Below are positions 54,701-63,900 of a DNA stretch of 64,000 nt, piece after piece. The DNA comes from Odoribacter sp. AF15-53 (GTDB lineage Bacteria > Bacteroidota > Bacteroidia > Bacteroidales > Marinifilaceae), in contig NZ_QUHC01000002.1 in assembly GCF_003479425.1 (NCBI RefSeq), positions 755,033 to 819,032 of the forward strand. Direction: 5' to 3'. A program made the translations under genes and the position numbers. Below the pieces are notes generated by a model. It saw only the letters and a list, made by a program, of their open reading frames with translations. It had not been told where the DNA came from and did no database searches. Each line of letters starts with the position of its first letter. Within the stretch, counting starts at the first letter, position 1.

Positions 54701-55199
54701 TGCCTCAGAACAAGTTGCCTTGGGCGACACAGAACCGGATGCACAGGGTTCTTTCGGATTCAATCTCCGTTACAAAAACTGGAGTTTATTCACGACTTTC
54801 ATGTATCAATTCGGGGGACAAGAGTATAATACAACTTTAGTTGAAAAAGTTGAGGATGCCGATATTTACAGGTATAACGCTGACAAACGAGTACTCTCGG
54901 ACAGATGGCAAAAACCTGGGGACAAAGCAAAATACAGGGCCTTATCCTCAGGAGTGTTCAATATTACAAAAACCCAACCGACGGAACGTTTCGTACAGAA
55001 TAAGAATATTCTTAGTTGCAATTCTTTATCGTTGAGTTATGACTTCAACCCAGAACTTCTCAAAAAATTACACCTTGGTATGGTGAGATTGGAACTCGGC
55101 GCAAATGAATTGTTCAGACTTTCTACGATAAAAGCAGAACGCGGTCTTAGTTATCCCTTTGCACGGACCATGGATATCACACTACATGTAACCTTCTAA
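51780..55199 (+). CDS. SusC/RagA TonB-dependent transporter with STN domain
   Basis: The 1139-residue outer membrane protein begins with a signal segment (LLILRATLLVVVISTL). Then come an STN signalling domain (about 45-115: VTLKMENATIDEMIKTIRTET), a carboxypeptidase-D-like domain (about 137-215: KGKVTDDKGFTLPGATI), the TonB box region (DEVVVTGYVN) and the plug with PLFIMDGFQ and ESMTILKDAAATAMYGSRAANGVV. The 22-stranded barrel ends in ARTMDITLHVTF. It imports a large substrate with its SusD partner. The STN domain passes the signal to FecR. The substrate is unknown. Confidence 0.95.
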   Translation: MEKKRKYTFDFHQRWEKILLILRATLLVVVISTLNIEANASAQVIKVTLKMENATIDEMIKTIRTETNYRFLYRVEEVNKYGKRDIDLKNASIEEFLKTALAGTKLSYEIESDVIIIKPTNDDPQKTEKSRIIKGKVTDDKGFTLPGATIMLKDTKLGVVTDHDGNFKIEIPKMDTIILIVSFVGYETQNIHVSNDESKDEKGLVIKLKEDVTQMDEVVVTGYVNISKESFTGSSVSVKRDELLKVSKTNVIKALQVFDPAFRMVENNQWGSDPNALPEMYIRGRSGIGVKELDTDKLSKSNLKDNPNLPLFIMDGFQVSIQKVYDMDPNRIESMTILKDAAATAMYGSRAANGVVVITTVPPTPGKVHATYTMTGTLNMPDLSDYNLMNAKEKLETEVLAGAFIDNRPSYQIAYNQEYNNKLANIKEGVDTYWLSKPLRTIFNHKHSLFLEGGHEDLRFGLNMFYNNGDGVMKESFRDNIGADLSVDYRLNKIQIKNKLTYQQTKQKESPYGSFSAYTKKLPYDKATDEYGNYVKQTTRWRHSNWFSDSDLANPLWEAQLGSYDKTDSDELSNETGINWYITQHLLAKATFKMTKTTSHRKNFIDPQSTKNQNPLSTTNLTSGELRTTDEEGTSWDLTANISYNRNIEKNNINFNMGINSQNSNSSTTSAEYRGFPSGQLSSPNYAEDIYSKPLVDQSKTRLVGFVGVLNYSYDNIYLLDASLRLDGSSQFGSEKKWATFWSTGAGVNLHNYNFMKNIGWVNLLKVRASYGLTGKVNFPSYTAQTMYEIQNDEWYKTGYGASLIAYGNENLGWEKKYTTNLGLDFDLFNGAIQFSGDFYFDKTVDLVNDVTIPSSTGFTTYKDNLGEVEGKGFEINLKSTIINRQDWSLNAFFNISHDKRKFTKIAESLKAYNDKVIDHFNDKDAEDQSTPFKQYVEGGSLTPIYGMRSLGIDPTNGQELFVKKNGELTYEWNASEQVALGDTEPDAQGSFGFNLRYKNWSLFTTFMYQFGGQEYNTTLVEKVEDADIYRYNADKRVLSDRWQKPGDKAKYRALSSGVFNITKTQPTERFVQNKNILSCNSLSLSYDFNPELLKKLHLGMVRLELGANELFRLSTIKAERGLSYPFARTMDITLHVTF

Positions 55200-55210
55200 T
55201 GACAATAATT

Positions 55211-56665
55211 ATGAAACTAAAAAAATTAATTCTATACGCATTTATTCCTTTCACTCTAGGAGCATGCACAAACTGGCTGGATGTTGCCCCCGATGATCAA
55301 GTCAACGAAGAGACCCTATTCTCAGAAGCCAACGGATACCGGAATGCATTAAACGGTATTTATAAAAATATGGCTGCATCCCAATTGTACGGGCAAGAAT
55401 TATTATACGGGACAGCGGAGGTGCTCAGTCACGCGTATTCAAGCGGGTATTTGGGATATAGTTATAGTTCTCTATACAATTATAAATACTCGGATAAAGA
55501 TGCTAAAACAATCATTGAAAACATCTGGTCAAAAGCATACACGGCGATAGCCAATTGCAATAACTTAATTGCAAATGCAGAAGAAGCCGATCCAGCTATT
55601 TTCTCGGAAAATATTCTTGAAAAGAATCTGATTTTAGGAGAAGCATACGCCTTGAGAGCGTTCCTGCATTTCGATATGTTGCGCCTGTTTGCACCTTCTA
55701 AAAAAATGGATGATCAGAAAACATATATTCCATATTACGACAAAAAGAAATCCACTTACGAACCACATTTAACAGTGGATCAAGTACTCGAAAACGTAAA
55801 AAAAGATTTACTGAAAGCTAAAGACCTTGTAGCAGCATTCGACACATTGGACGATCAACATAAACGCTGGTTATATACGGCCTCTCGAATCGAAGGCGGC
55901 AGTAACAGCCAAGGTTATCTTACCGTTCCCGATGATTTATTTTTCGCATACCGGGGGTATCGCATGAATTACTACGCCATCGTAGGAACGTTAGCCCGTG
56001 TTTATTCTTGGGCAGGGGAGTTGGATGAAGCTTACAAAGCTGCCATGGAAATCATTAAAGCCACCAGTTGTTTCACATTTGGAAGTTCTTCTACTTTCAG
56101 TTCTAACCGGAAATTATATGACGAGTTGGTTTTTGTATTATCCAAAAAAACTCTTGTAGAAGATTTTGAAGTTTATATTCCAAGTAATTCAAGTAGTGGT
56201 TCCTCAACGGCTTTTTGTCTTGATCTTTATCAAATCGGATGGTCTCGCGGGGAACAATATGATGTTCGATTTAAAAATTTCCTAGATATAAAAAATTATC
56301 AATACTACTCCTTAAAATACACGAAGCAAGAAAGTTCTTCCCTTGGAGAGGACATTATCCCCATGATCCGTTTAAGCGAAATGTATTTTATTGCTTCGGA
56401 ATATCTTTACAAAAATGCTAAACCTTCCGAAGCTCTCGATTTACTATCAACTGTTCGGTACAATAGAGGTTTTCTTGATAATTCTTCTTTTATCTCATCC
56501 ATTTATGACGAAAGCAGTTTCGAAAAAGCCCTGGTTTCTGAAGTACAAAAAGATTTACTCGGAGAGGGACAAGCCTTCTACTGGTATAAGAAATTTAACA
56601 TGGACATATCGTGGAATACTCCAGAGTACGTCATACCGACACCTGATAATGAAAACATATTTTAA
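55211..56665 (+). CDS. SusD/RagB-like outer membrane lipoprotein
   Basis: The protein starts at ATG 55211 (MKLKKLILYAFIPFTLGAC, Cys 19 as the lipid site), 484 residues; the frame's earlier ATG overlaps the susC stop (TAATG). SusD features: NWLDVAPDDQVNEETLFS, NGIYKNMAASQLYG, AYALRAFLHFDMLRLFAP and the C-terminal SEMYFIASEYLY with LLSTVRYNRG. It is the lid that captures ligand over the SusC barrel. It is co-transcribed with susC. Confidence 0.95.
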   Translation: MKLKKLILYAFIPFTLGACTNWLDVAPDDQVNEETLFSEANGYRNALNGIYKNMAASQLYGQELLYGTAEVLSHAYSSGYLGYSYSSLYNYKYSDKDAKTIIENIWSKAYTAIANCNNLIANAEEADPAIFSENILEKNLILGEAYALRAFLHFDMLRLFAPSKKMDDQKTYIPYYDKKKSTYEPHLTVDQVLENVKKDLLKAKDLVAAFDTLDDQHKRWLYTASRIEGGSNSQGYLTVPDDLFFAYRGYRMNYYAIVGTLARVYSWAGELDEAYKAAMEIIKATSCFTFGSSSTFSSNRKLYDELVFVLSKKTLVEDFEVYIPSNSSSGSSTAFCLDLYQIGWSRGEQYDVRFKNFLDIKNYQYYSLKYTKQESSSLGEDIIPMIRLSEMYFIASEYLYKNAKPSEALDLLSTVRYNRGFLDNSSFISSIYDESSFEKALVSEVQKDLLGEGQAFYWYKKFNMDISWNTPEYVIPTPDNENIF

Positions 56666-56682
56666 TCCATAAAACATTCTAT

Positions 56683-57357
56683 ATGAAAATATATATATTT
56701 CTTATATCCGTTTTGCTCACCGCTTGGGCATGCTCTGAGGATGCTATAGATAGCTATAAATCCACCAGATATTTGTATTTTTCCAAACCCGAAGTTCTGG
56801 ATAGTGCAACTTTTCTGTCTTTCTCTCACTACCCGGGAGCAACAGAAAAAAAGATCAACGTGGAAGTAACTCTAATTGGTGATCTTCTGGAAAAAAACAC
56901 GACTTATCAATTAGAAATAGATCAGGACAGCACGACTGCCGACCCGTCTGACTATGAACTTAACCTTACACAGACGTTCGCTGCTAATCAGATAAAGGAT
57001 TCTATCGAGATCAAGGTTTTTAACAAGAATCTTGCCAATAAAGAGGTGACCTTGTATTTAAGAATCGTAGAGAATGAAAATTTCAGTCCCGGATTGAAAA
57101 AAAACAGAGCTGCCCGAATTATTTTCAATGATATCGACAGTCAACCATTATGGTGGACAAGTAGTATTGAAACATTGTTCCTTGGAAAATGGACACCTGA
57201 GAAATATGCAAGATTCATTGAAAGTTCGGGAATAACAGACCTAACCGGATATGAATTTACTGCAATCCGGAAGATATGTCTTCAGTTTAAAGAAGACATC
57301 CGTCTAAACGGTTGGACAGAAAAGGACGGTTCACCAATGGAATTAACTGTAAACTAA
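56683..57357 (+). CDS. DUF4843 lipoprotein
   Basis: The 224-residue protein has a lipobox ending at Cys 17 (LTAWAC). It is a beta-sandwich of the DUF4843 family: YLYFSKPEVLDSATFLSFSHYPG, VEVTLIGDLLEKNTTY and RIIFNDIDSQPLWW. In Bacteroidota such proteins follow SusD in a group of loci with PKD-like lipoproteins. It sits on the cell surface and probably helps bind the ligand. The function is not known by experiment, as far as I am aware. Confidence 0.9.
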   Translation: MKIYIFLISVLLTAWACSEDAIDSYKSTRYLYFSKPEVLDSATFLSFSHYPGATEKKINVEVTLIGDLLEKNTTYQLEIDQDSTTADPSDYELNLTQTFAANQIKDSIEIKVFNKNLANKEVTLYLRIVENENFSPGLKKNRAARIIFNDIDSQPLWWTSSIETLFLGKWTPEKYARFIESSGITDLTGYEFTAIRKICLQFKEDIRLNGWTEKDGSPMELTVN

Positions 57358-57375
57358 TTAAAAATGATTTACCAT

Positions 57376-59007
57376 ATGAAATTCATATATTTAGCATGCA
57401 TCGCACTCTTTTTATTGCTTTCCGGGTGCTACGATGATAAAGGAAACTATGATTACGATCCTCTCAATCGGATTGAAATAGAGTCATTTAATGTCCCAAG
57501 AACATATTATCTCGGCGACAAGATCGAGATAAAACCTGTTCTCAATTTTGCAATTGACAGTATTGAAGATCATCTTCTTTTTGAATGGACTATACTCGGC
57601 AACAAAAAAATCTATTCACATGATTTATCTTATATTGCTGACACGCTAGGAAATGGCAACATCCTTTTATGTATAAAAGACACGGTTAATAATATTGAAT
57701 ATACCCAATATACAGATTGTAATATCAAAACGGAATATGAAGCCGAAGGATATATGATTTTATCTAAAGGTGCTAATAATGAATCGCTACTTTCCTATAT
57801 CAAATTAACCAGCAATCCAAATTACTCGTCCAAAACAGGTGAAGGAGAAACGAATTATTACACTTGTAAAGATTATTACAACGTTTATCATGTAACCAAT
57901 AACGAGTCCATGGGACGCGGTCCATTAAAACTGTTACAACATTTCCGTTCTGCAAATACCGAAAATGGATCAGAAGTCGGAGCTTTCTGGATTTTCCAAG
58001 AGGAACCGGGATGTATTGATATATCCGGGGTAAGTTTCCAGAAAGATGTAACTCTAGCCTCTCAATTCATGGATGGAATGCCCGCTGGCTTCAAAGCGCA
58101 CGATATGGTCGATATGACATGGAGTACTTTTGTTATCGGAGAAGACGGTACGATGTACAACCGGAAAAAAGAAACCGAGTACTTGTTTAACTCCGGTCTA
58201 TTCCTGAATAATATCGTCACTTTCGAAGAAGATGGGAATATATATCCCGTCAGCGGAAAAGGAGTTGTACATCATCGCTATAAAACTGCCGGTTACACTC
58301 TATTCCATGAAAAAACGCTCAATAGATTCCTGCTCATGACAGATGGAAGTCAACAAAACGGGGGACAAATTTTATCTCCGGGCATTCTTGGTGATAACAT
58401 ATACACTCCCAAGGATGCTGCCAGGATCAATGATCTAGGCGACATGGAGATGATTTGTTGTGGTGCAAACAGAGTAAGTTGGGGAAATAGATTTTATGCC
58501 ATACTCAAAGCTAAAGATGGTACGTTCTATTCTTACACGTTCGACATGGGAGATACATTCTTTGGCCGAAGCCCCGACGTTGAAAAAGTTGAACAAAAAG
58601 AATTGCCCGCTGCAGCACAAACAACGTTGAGTTCTATCATAAACGGAAGTAGTAAAAACCTTTTTAATGTCGGTTTTGCAAACACGGAAAATGCATCCGG
58701 CTCTACCAATGGTAAACAACTTTTAGACTATGTTCTAATCACAAAAGATAATGAACTCTATTTATTAGAACGTAAGTCCGGAAACATCATATTATATGAT
58801 TCTTTTGATGCTACAATTACATCTATTGATACAGAAGCCTATAATGCATGGATAGCCGGTATCGGACTTGAAAACGGAGAATTCCATATCATGGAAATGA
58901 CCAATGCAGGTTATACCAAAGAACATCCCAGAAGAATGTATTCTTCGGAAACCGATTTCGGTGGGATCGTCGATATTCGCTTCAAAAATGGCGCAGACTG
59001 GCAATAG
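57376..59007 (+). CDS. PKD-like family surface lipoprotein
   Basis: The protein starts at ATG 57376 (MKFIYLACIALFLLLSGC, Cys 18 lipidated), 543 residues; the ATG at 57364 is the alternative. It opens with CYDDKGNYDYDPLNRIEIE, the start typical of the PKD-like lipoproteins that accompany SusD/DUF4843 loci, then an Ig-like domain (FEWTILGNKKIYSH) and a long propeller-like part (AEGYMILSKGANNESLLSYI, TMYNRKKETEYLFNSGLF). It ends the operon before a strong terminator. Confidence 0.88.
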   Translation: MKFIYLACIALFLLLSGCYDDKGNYDYDPLNRIEIESFNVPRTYYLGDKIEIKPVLNFAIDSIEDHLLFEWTILGNKKIYSHDLSYIADTLGNGNILLCIKDTVNNIEYTQYTDCNIKTEYEAEGYMILSKGANNESLLSYIKLTSNPNYSSKTGEGETNYYTCKDYYNVYHVTNNESMGRGPLKLLQHFRSANTENGSEVGAFWIFQEEPGCIDISGVSFQKDVTLASQFMDGMPAGFKAHDMVDMTWSTFVIGEDGTMYNRKKETEYLFNSGLFLNNIVTFEEDGNIYPVSGKGVVHHRYKTAGYTLFHEKTLNRFLLMTDGSQQNGGQILSPGILGDNIYTPKDAARINDLGDMEMICCGANRVSWGNRFYAILKAKDGTFYSYTFDMGDTFFGRSPDVEKVEQKELPAAAQTTLSSIINGSSKNLFNVGFANTENASGSTNGKQLLDYVLITKDNELYLLERKSGNIILYDSFDATITSIDTEAYNAWIAGIGLENGEFHIMEMTNAGYTKEHPRRMYSSETDFGGIVDIRFKNGADWQ

Positions 59008-59025
59008 TTAATGCCTTTAAACAAT

Positions 59026-59064
59026 AAAAAGTGGTTATTTCCTGAATGGAATAACCACTTTTTT
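59026..59064 (+). terminator. Terminator of the SusCD operon
   Basis: 14-bp stem AAAAAGTGGTTATT/AATAACCACTTTTT with a ten-base loop, followed by T. Confidence 0.88.
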
Positions 59065-59100
59065 AATAATTCAAATTTTTCAATTTCTCTCGGAAAACCG

Positions 59101-59124
59101 AAAGCCTAACCTGAGACAGGCTTT
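59101..59124 (-). repeat. Hairpin AAAGCCT/AGGCTTT
   Basis: 7-bp stem between the SusCD terminator and the propeller lipoprotein gene, with a T-rich flank on both strands. It could end the minus-strand transcript. The remainder of 59008-59262 shows nothing. Confidence 0.4.
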
Positions 59125-59262
59125 TAGTCTACCCCAAAGATAAATATAGACAATCTTCTCAGGCTGGAACTTCCCATGCTGTACCCCTACAAATTGACTC
59201 GTAATACTTGTAAAAAGTAATTTCACGAAAATAGAGGCAATTAATTCACAACGTGTCTCCGC

Positions 59263-60384
59263 TTAAATATTTAAATCTGCTTTATGCAAGGTGAGCCCTT
59301 CCTCCCCATACTCGCAGAAATACACCGAGTTACAATCATTTGATATGCAATAATAGCCTACCATTCCCTCCGGATTAGGCAAATCAAACTTTTTTACCGG
59401 CTTTAAATCCCAGTCGAACACGAATATAGCCTCTTTGGGTCGTTTTAAATCTTTATCCTTTTCGCTCAAATAGCCACGAACCAAACATAAAATATATTTA
59501 TCATTCACTTTCATAAAACGAATACTCTGGCTCATATCATTTGTTGAGGTAAGAGACATTTCCATCCCATCACGCTGCATCTTCGTGTATCTTTTCTCGT
59601 TCACCACATTTCCCGTGTTAATATCAAACGTATACAACATAAATTGATTATGCACGGAGAAAACAGCCATATCATTGTCTTTTATTTCTATCATTCCTTG
59701 GGCATAGCTCCACTTTATCAAATCATTTTCATTAATTTGCCTATCCGTTGCCTTCCCGACATCAAAACTATCATACTTTATTGTCTCGTAAGGGGTCACA
59801 TCATTATCGTTAAATACGACAACCGAACTTTTATTAATCTCGTTCATTTTTTCTTTCTCGAATTCGAAGGCAACGGGACGTATCGTCGCCAAGACCGAAC
59901 CGTTGGGCAACTTCGTCATTTGATTTACAAGAATATGATCCGGGGTAGTTATCACGGAAGCTTTTCTGTCTCCCAGCGGCATATTACCCACAATATCCTT
60001 TTTAGCAAAAGTTTTTATCGTATTTTGATTTTCATACAATAGAACGGAATCTCTTATTATTGCAAACCCGGCTAATTCAATTAATTCATTAGCCGCTCTT
60101 CCTTTTGATGCAATCACTGATAATTTTTCCCCTGTATTTAAATCATAGCAGGCCCCGAAATCATCCTTTCCGTTTTCAACATACCACAGTATGGAGCCAT
60201 CAATCACGCATAACCCATCACCAAGAATATCATACGTATTAAAGGGGGTAAACTCCAATTGTTCAGTTACAGGAAAATCCTCGTCTATATTGGAAAAAGC
60301 GGAGGTCGATTTTTTACTCGCATTATTGCAACCAACGAAAGAAATAGCTATTAAAAGCAATAAAAATTGATCTTTTTTCATCAT
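59263..60384 (-). CDS. Six-bladed beta-propeller lipoprotein (BF3164/TolB-like)
   Basis: The 373-residue lipoprotein has a signal with Cys 19 (LLIAISFVGC). The body repeats propeller blades (GDGLCVIDGSILWYVENGK, DHILVNQMTKLPNGSVLATI, DNDMAVFSVHNQFMLYTFDI, EAIFVFDWDLKPVKKF) as in the BF3164/TolB-like lipoproteins of Bacteroidales. It is divergent from the FN3 gene, with overlapping promoters. The function is unknown; it is likely a surface binding protein. Confidence 0.85.
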   Translation of the reverse strand: MMKKDQFLLLLIAISFVGCNNASKKSTSAFSNIDEDFPVTEQLEFTPFNTYDILGDGLCVIDGSILWYVENGKDDFGACYDLNTGEKLSVIASKGRAANELIELAGFAIIRDSVLLYENQNTIKTFAKKDIVGNMPLGDRKASVITTPDHILVNQMTKLPNGSVLATIRPVAFEFEKEKMNEINKSSVVVFNDNDVTPYETIKYDSFDVGKATDRQINENDLIKWSYAQGMIEIKDNDMAVFSVHNQFMLYTFDINTGNVVNEKRYTKMQRDGMEMSLTSTNDMSQSIRFMKVNDKYILCLVRGYLSEKDKDLKRPKEAIFVFDWDLKPVKKFDLPNPEGMVGYYCISNDCNSVYFCEYGEEGLTLHKADLNI

Positions 60385-60413
60385 GTAATATGGTTAAAAA
60401 TTTATGATAAATA

Positions 60414-60445
60414 TTTGCAAATGTATGTCTATTTACTCATCTTTG
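60414..60445 (+). promoter_or_regulatory. Promoter of the FN3 gene
   Basis: -33 TTTG (60414-60417) and -7 CATCTTTG (60438-60445), 20 bp apart. The -7 deviates at its first base. Confidence 0.65.
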
Positions 60446-60449
60446 CAAA
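60418..60449 (-). promoter_or_regulatory. Promoter of the propeller lipoprotein gene
   Basis: On the minus strand -33 TTTG (60449 to 60446) and -7 TACATTTG (60425 to 60418), 20 bp apart. It covers the same 36 bp as the plus-strand promoter, so only one can be occupied at a time. Confidence 0.7.
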
Positions 60450-60487
60450 GAAATTATTCAAATCTTTAACTTTCAAATAAAAGAAAT

Positions 60488-60886
60488 ATGAAAACATTAA
60501 AGAAAAACATTTTGACGTCAGTTCTATTCATTTGTTTAGGCCTGACAATTTCGACAATTGTATTTGCTAGTACAAGGGCGCCTCTTGACCCTCCTGGGCG
60601 TCCGGGAATGCCTTTGATTACTGATTTTTGGAAAACTGGATGTGATTTATCCTGGACTGCACCCAAATCTGATGGAGGAGCACCAATCACGGGCTATTTA
60701 GTTGAAGTTAGAGAAGGATGGTGGCATTGGGAAAAAAAAACGATAGTTCAGGGAAATCTGCTTCGTTGTAAAATTGAATGTATGCAGGAAGGAAGTTCGG
60801 CCGAATTTCGTGTTGCAGCTTGCAATAAAGTTGGCTTTGGCGAGCCATCAGAAGCTAGTCCTCAAATAACATTCAAAGATCGATAG
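60488..60886 (+). CDS. Secreted single fibronectin type III domain protein
   Basis: The 132-residue protein has a signal peptide (TSVLFICLGLTISTIVFAS) and one FN3 domain (about residues 34-130). It begins DPPGRPGMPLITDFWKTG, continues with LSWTAPKSDGGAPITGYLVEV and ends with FRVAACNKVGFGEPSEASP. These marks are those of animal titin/twitchin FN3 modules. There is no lipobox or other domain. Four cysteines in the mature chain may pair. It has its own promoter. The function is unknown. Confidence 0.85.
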   Translation: MKTLKKNILTSVLFICLGLTISTIVFASTRAPLDPPGRPGMPLITDFWKTGCDLSWTAPKSDGGAPITGYLVEVREGWWHWEKKTIVQGNLLRCKIECMQEGSSAEFRVAACNKVGFGEPSEASPQITFKDR

Positions 60887-60914
60887 GAATTGAAATATAA
60901 TTCCAATAAATAAA

Positions 60915-60949
60915 ATTCCCGAATAATCGTATCGTGATTATTCGGGAAT
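60915..60949. repeat. 14-bp perfect inverted repeat after the FN3 gene
   Basis: ATTCCCGAATAATC (60915-60928) pairs with GATTATTCGGGAAT (60936-60949), loop of seven. No T-run follows, so partial read-through into the permease gene, 14 bases on, is possible. Confidence 0.7.
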
Positions 60950-60962
60950 CAAACTAACTATC

Positions 60963-63900
60963 ATGGAAACAACAGCCCTAAAAACCACTATCGCTTACGA
61001 GAGCAAGCTAGTAAAAAGGAATTGGTTATTTTACCTCTTCATCCTCGGAATATTGGGATATACTCTAGGGGTTTTAATCCCGTGGAATATCAATCAAGTT
61101 TTATGGTCAGATGTTGCGCTGGCATCTTCCATCCCCTCACGTAGTGTCTACTTTTTGAATCTGTTCCAATCATTAATCGTTGCTTTCATTGTCTGTGATA
61201 TCCAAAGAAAACAGAGAAAAGCCGAAACCCGGAAAGTCCTTTCCACACGCCCGATCAGCAATGGAAAATTCTTTCTTGGAGGATTTTTAGGTATTCTTAT
61301 CCCGTTTTTGACAGTAGATGTCGTTTTCATGGGTATCACCATGTTTATCAATATATTCATACCCGATTCGCCCGCTAATCTCTGGGTAAATCTTTTTTAT
61401 CTTCTCACGCGTACACTTCCCACGCTTATTTTTATCACCGGATTATCTTTGCTTGTAAACAAACTGATCAAACACCCTTTTATCAGTTGGCTTATCTTGA
61501 TCATTTTTCTTTATTTCGCATACAGTTACTTGACAACACCTCTTCATGGAATGCTCGATTTCCGGGGGAGTTTATTGCCTGACTCTTTTTCCACCCTAGT
61601 CGGATTCACGCATATCGAAGATAACCTGCTCCAGCGAAGCACCTTTTTGCTACTGGGAATAAGTTTTCTTTTTTTTGCCGCTCCTCTCACGAAGAGATTA
61701 GCTGGTACCCCCGGCCGAAAACCTTATTATTTCATTCCCGCCTCTTTGTTTTTAGTATTTTCCTTATCTCTCGGGTACCTCTATGTTGAAAAGTTCCAAA
61801 CCCGCTTGAAAAATAGAATCGCATACCGTGAAGCCTTTCTTAAATACAATGAATACCCCACGTCACGCGTGCTCTCCCACGATATCACGTATCGACCGGA
61901 AGGAGATAAATTCTCTGCCATAAGCCGGATGAGTATTCAAAATCAAAGAAAAGTGGAAATGGATCAACTTCTACTCTTTCTAAATCCAAGATTAAAGATC
62001 AACAAGCTTGAATCCAACGGACAAAACCTACCCTTTCACAGGGATCATCAGGTAATTGTTATCAAACGCCCCGTGGCTCCCGGAGAAAATATCGAACTGG
62101 AGATAGAATACGAGGGATATATTGACGAAGATATCTATCAGGTAAACATCCCCGATGATGACTTTTTTGCACCTGTCATCTACACTTCATACCATGAAAA
62201 TTATGGCAAGCGTTCAGCTTTTGTCTCGGACGAATTCACGTTACTTGTACCGGAAGTCATCTGGTACCCGACAGCTGTTTTCCCGGTAGAATTGCAAGCA
62301 TCTAAAGAGATTAATTTCACGGATTACACCCTTCATGTAAAACAAACAGATAAAATGACCGTTTTATCTCAGGGTGAGCCTATGCCAAAAGGGGATCATA
62401 TCACGTTCAATAACGTGCAAAACCTAACCGGATTAACCCTTTGTATCGGGAAATACGAGAAAAGATCGATCACGGTTGATTCCACAACTGTCGAGTTTTA
62501 CACGTACCCGGGAAATGATTTCTACATGAAACCTTTAGACACATGGGAAGGTATGAAAGCAGGTAGTCCGGGACGGGAGAAAAAATTAGCAAAAATTGCC
62601 AATCGCTGCAAAGACATTATCGAGGAGGGACAATCCACCCCTTATCCTTTTAAATACTTTAAACTGATCGAGACCCCTTCATCCTTCCTACGCGGGAGTC
62701 GGTTTAGCAACAACATTCAACCGGAAATAGCGTTTTTCGAAGAACGATTTTCTACAACAGATCATTACAAACCCGGAGCCCCTCCCCGGGGGCTTTCCGA
62801 TGACATAAACCTACAGGAATATATTTTATACCAAAGCATGCCCTCTTACCTCAATCTGATAAACATCGATCACATTTTCACGGATCACATACGTCATGTG
62901 ACATCCGACAGGTACCGTGGTATAGATATAATATTCAATCAAATAATGTCTCTCAAAGGATCGAAATCCTATAATATAATGCCGCAAACATTAAATGACA
63001 TTGCTGAAAAAGGATTAAAGGAAAGTATCACGGGAGAATATAGTCTGGAAAAAAATATTGCCATTTCTTTAAAAGTTTCCCATTTACTGGGCTATCTTAC
63101 AACGCTTACCAGCTGGGATACCCTAACCCAGTTTATGCAGGATTTTAAAAATCGCACTCGTTTCCAAGAAGTTAACTTTGATTCGTTTATCGACGAATTC
63201 GAACAACGCTTCGGGCAGAACATCAAGGCTTACATAGACGAATGGTACACGAGTCACCAGATTCCATGGTTATCGCTAAAAGAGCTATCCCTTAAAGCAA
63301 CAGAAGAGATACAAATCATGGATTTCAAGGTAGGTAATTTCAGCGAAACGGATGGTATCGTTTCAATCATCTCGCGTAGTAGTACTGAAAGTGGAAAAGA
63401 TAGAATCAAAAATTACCGGAGTTACCAGATTAAACCCGGGGAGTGTAAACGGATCATCGTTCATGAAGACCGAAGATGTGGTCTACAATTAACCACTAAT
63501 TTCTCGGGTAACCTACCGAAAGAAATTGAACTCCGCTGCGAAGCATATTTATCATCAGGCTCCTTACCTGATGAAGGCGTGAGCTTGCTCGAACGCAATC
63601 AATTCTATCCCCCAGGGGAGATTATCGTTGACAATGAAGACGAAAATTTCCATTTAATTGATTCGGCAAACAATCGGAAACGTTTGACCGATCTATTCAA
63701 AAAAGGGAATGAGGATGAATACATTACCTTTTGTAATCCTAAAGTCAATACCTGGGGACTTCCCTGCTTACCAATCTTATTAAATGATTTTTATGGAGAA
63801 TATATTCGTAGTGCTTTTATAAAAGAAGCAGGCACGGGAAAGTTCAAAGCCGAATGGGTAGCAAATATCCCGGAAGCAGGTAAATACGAAATATTCGTCA

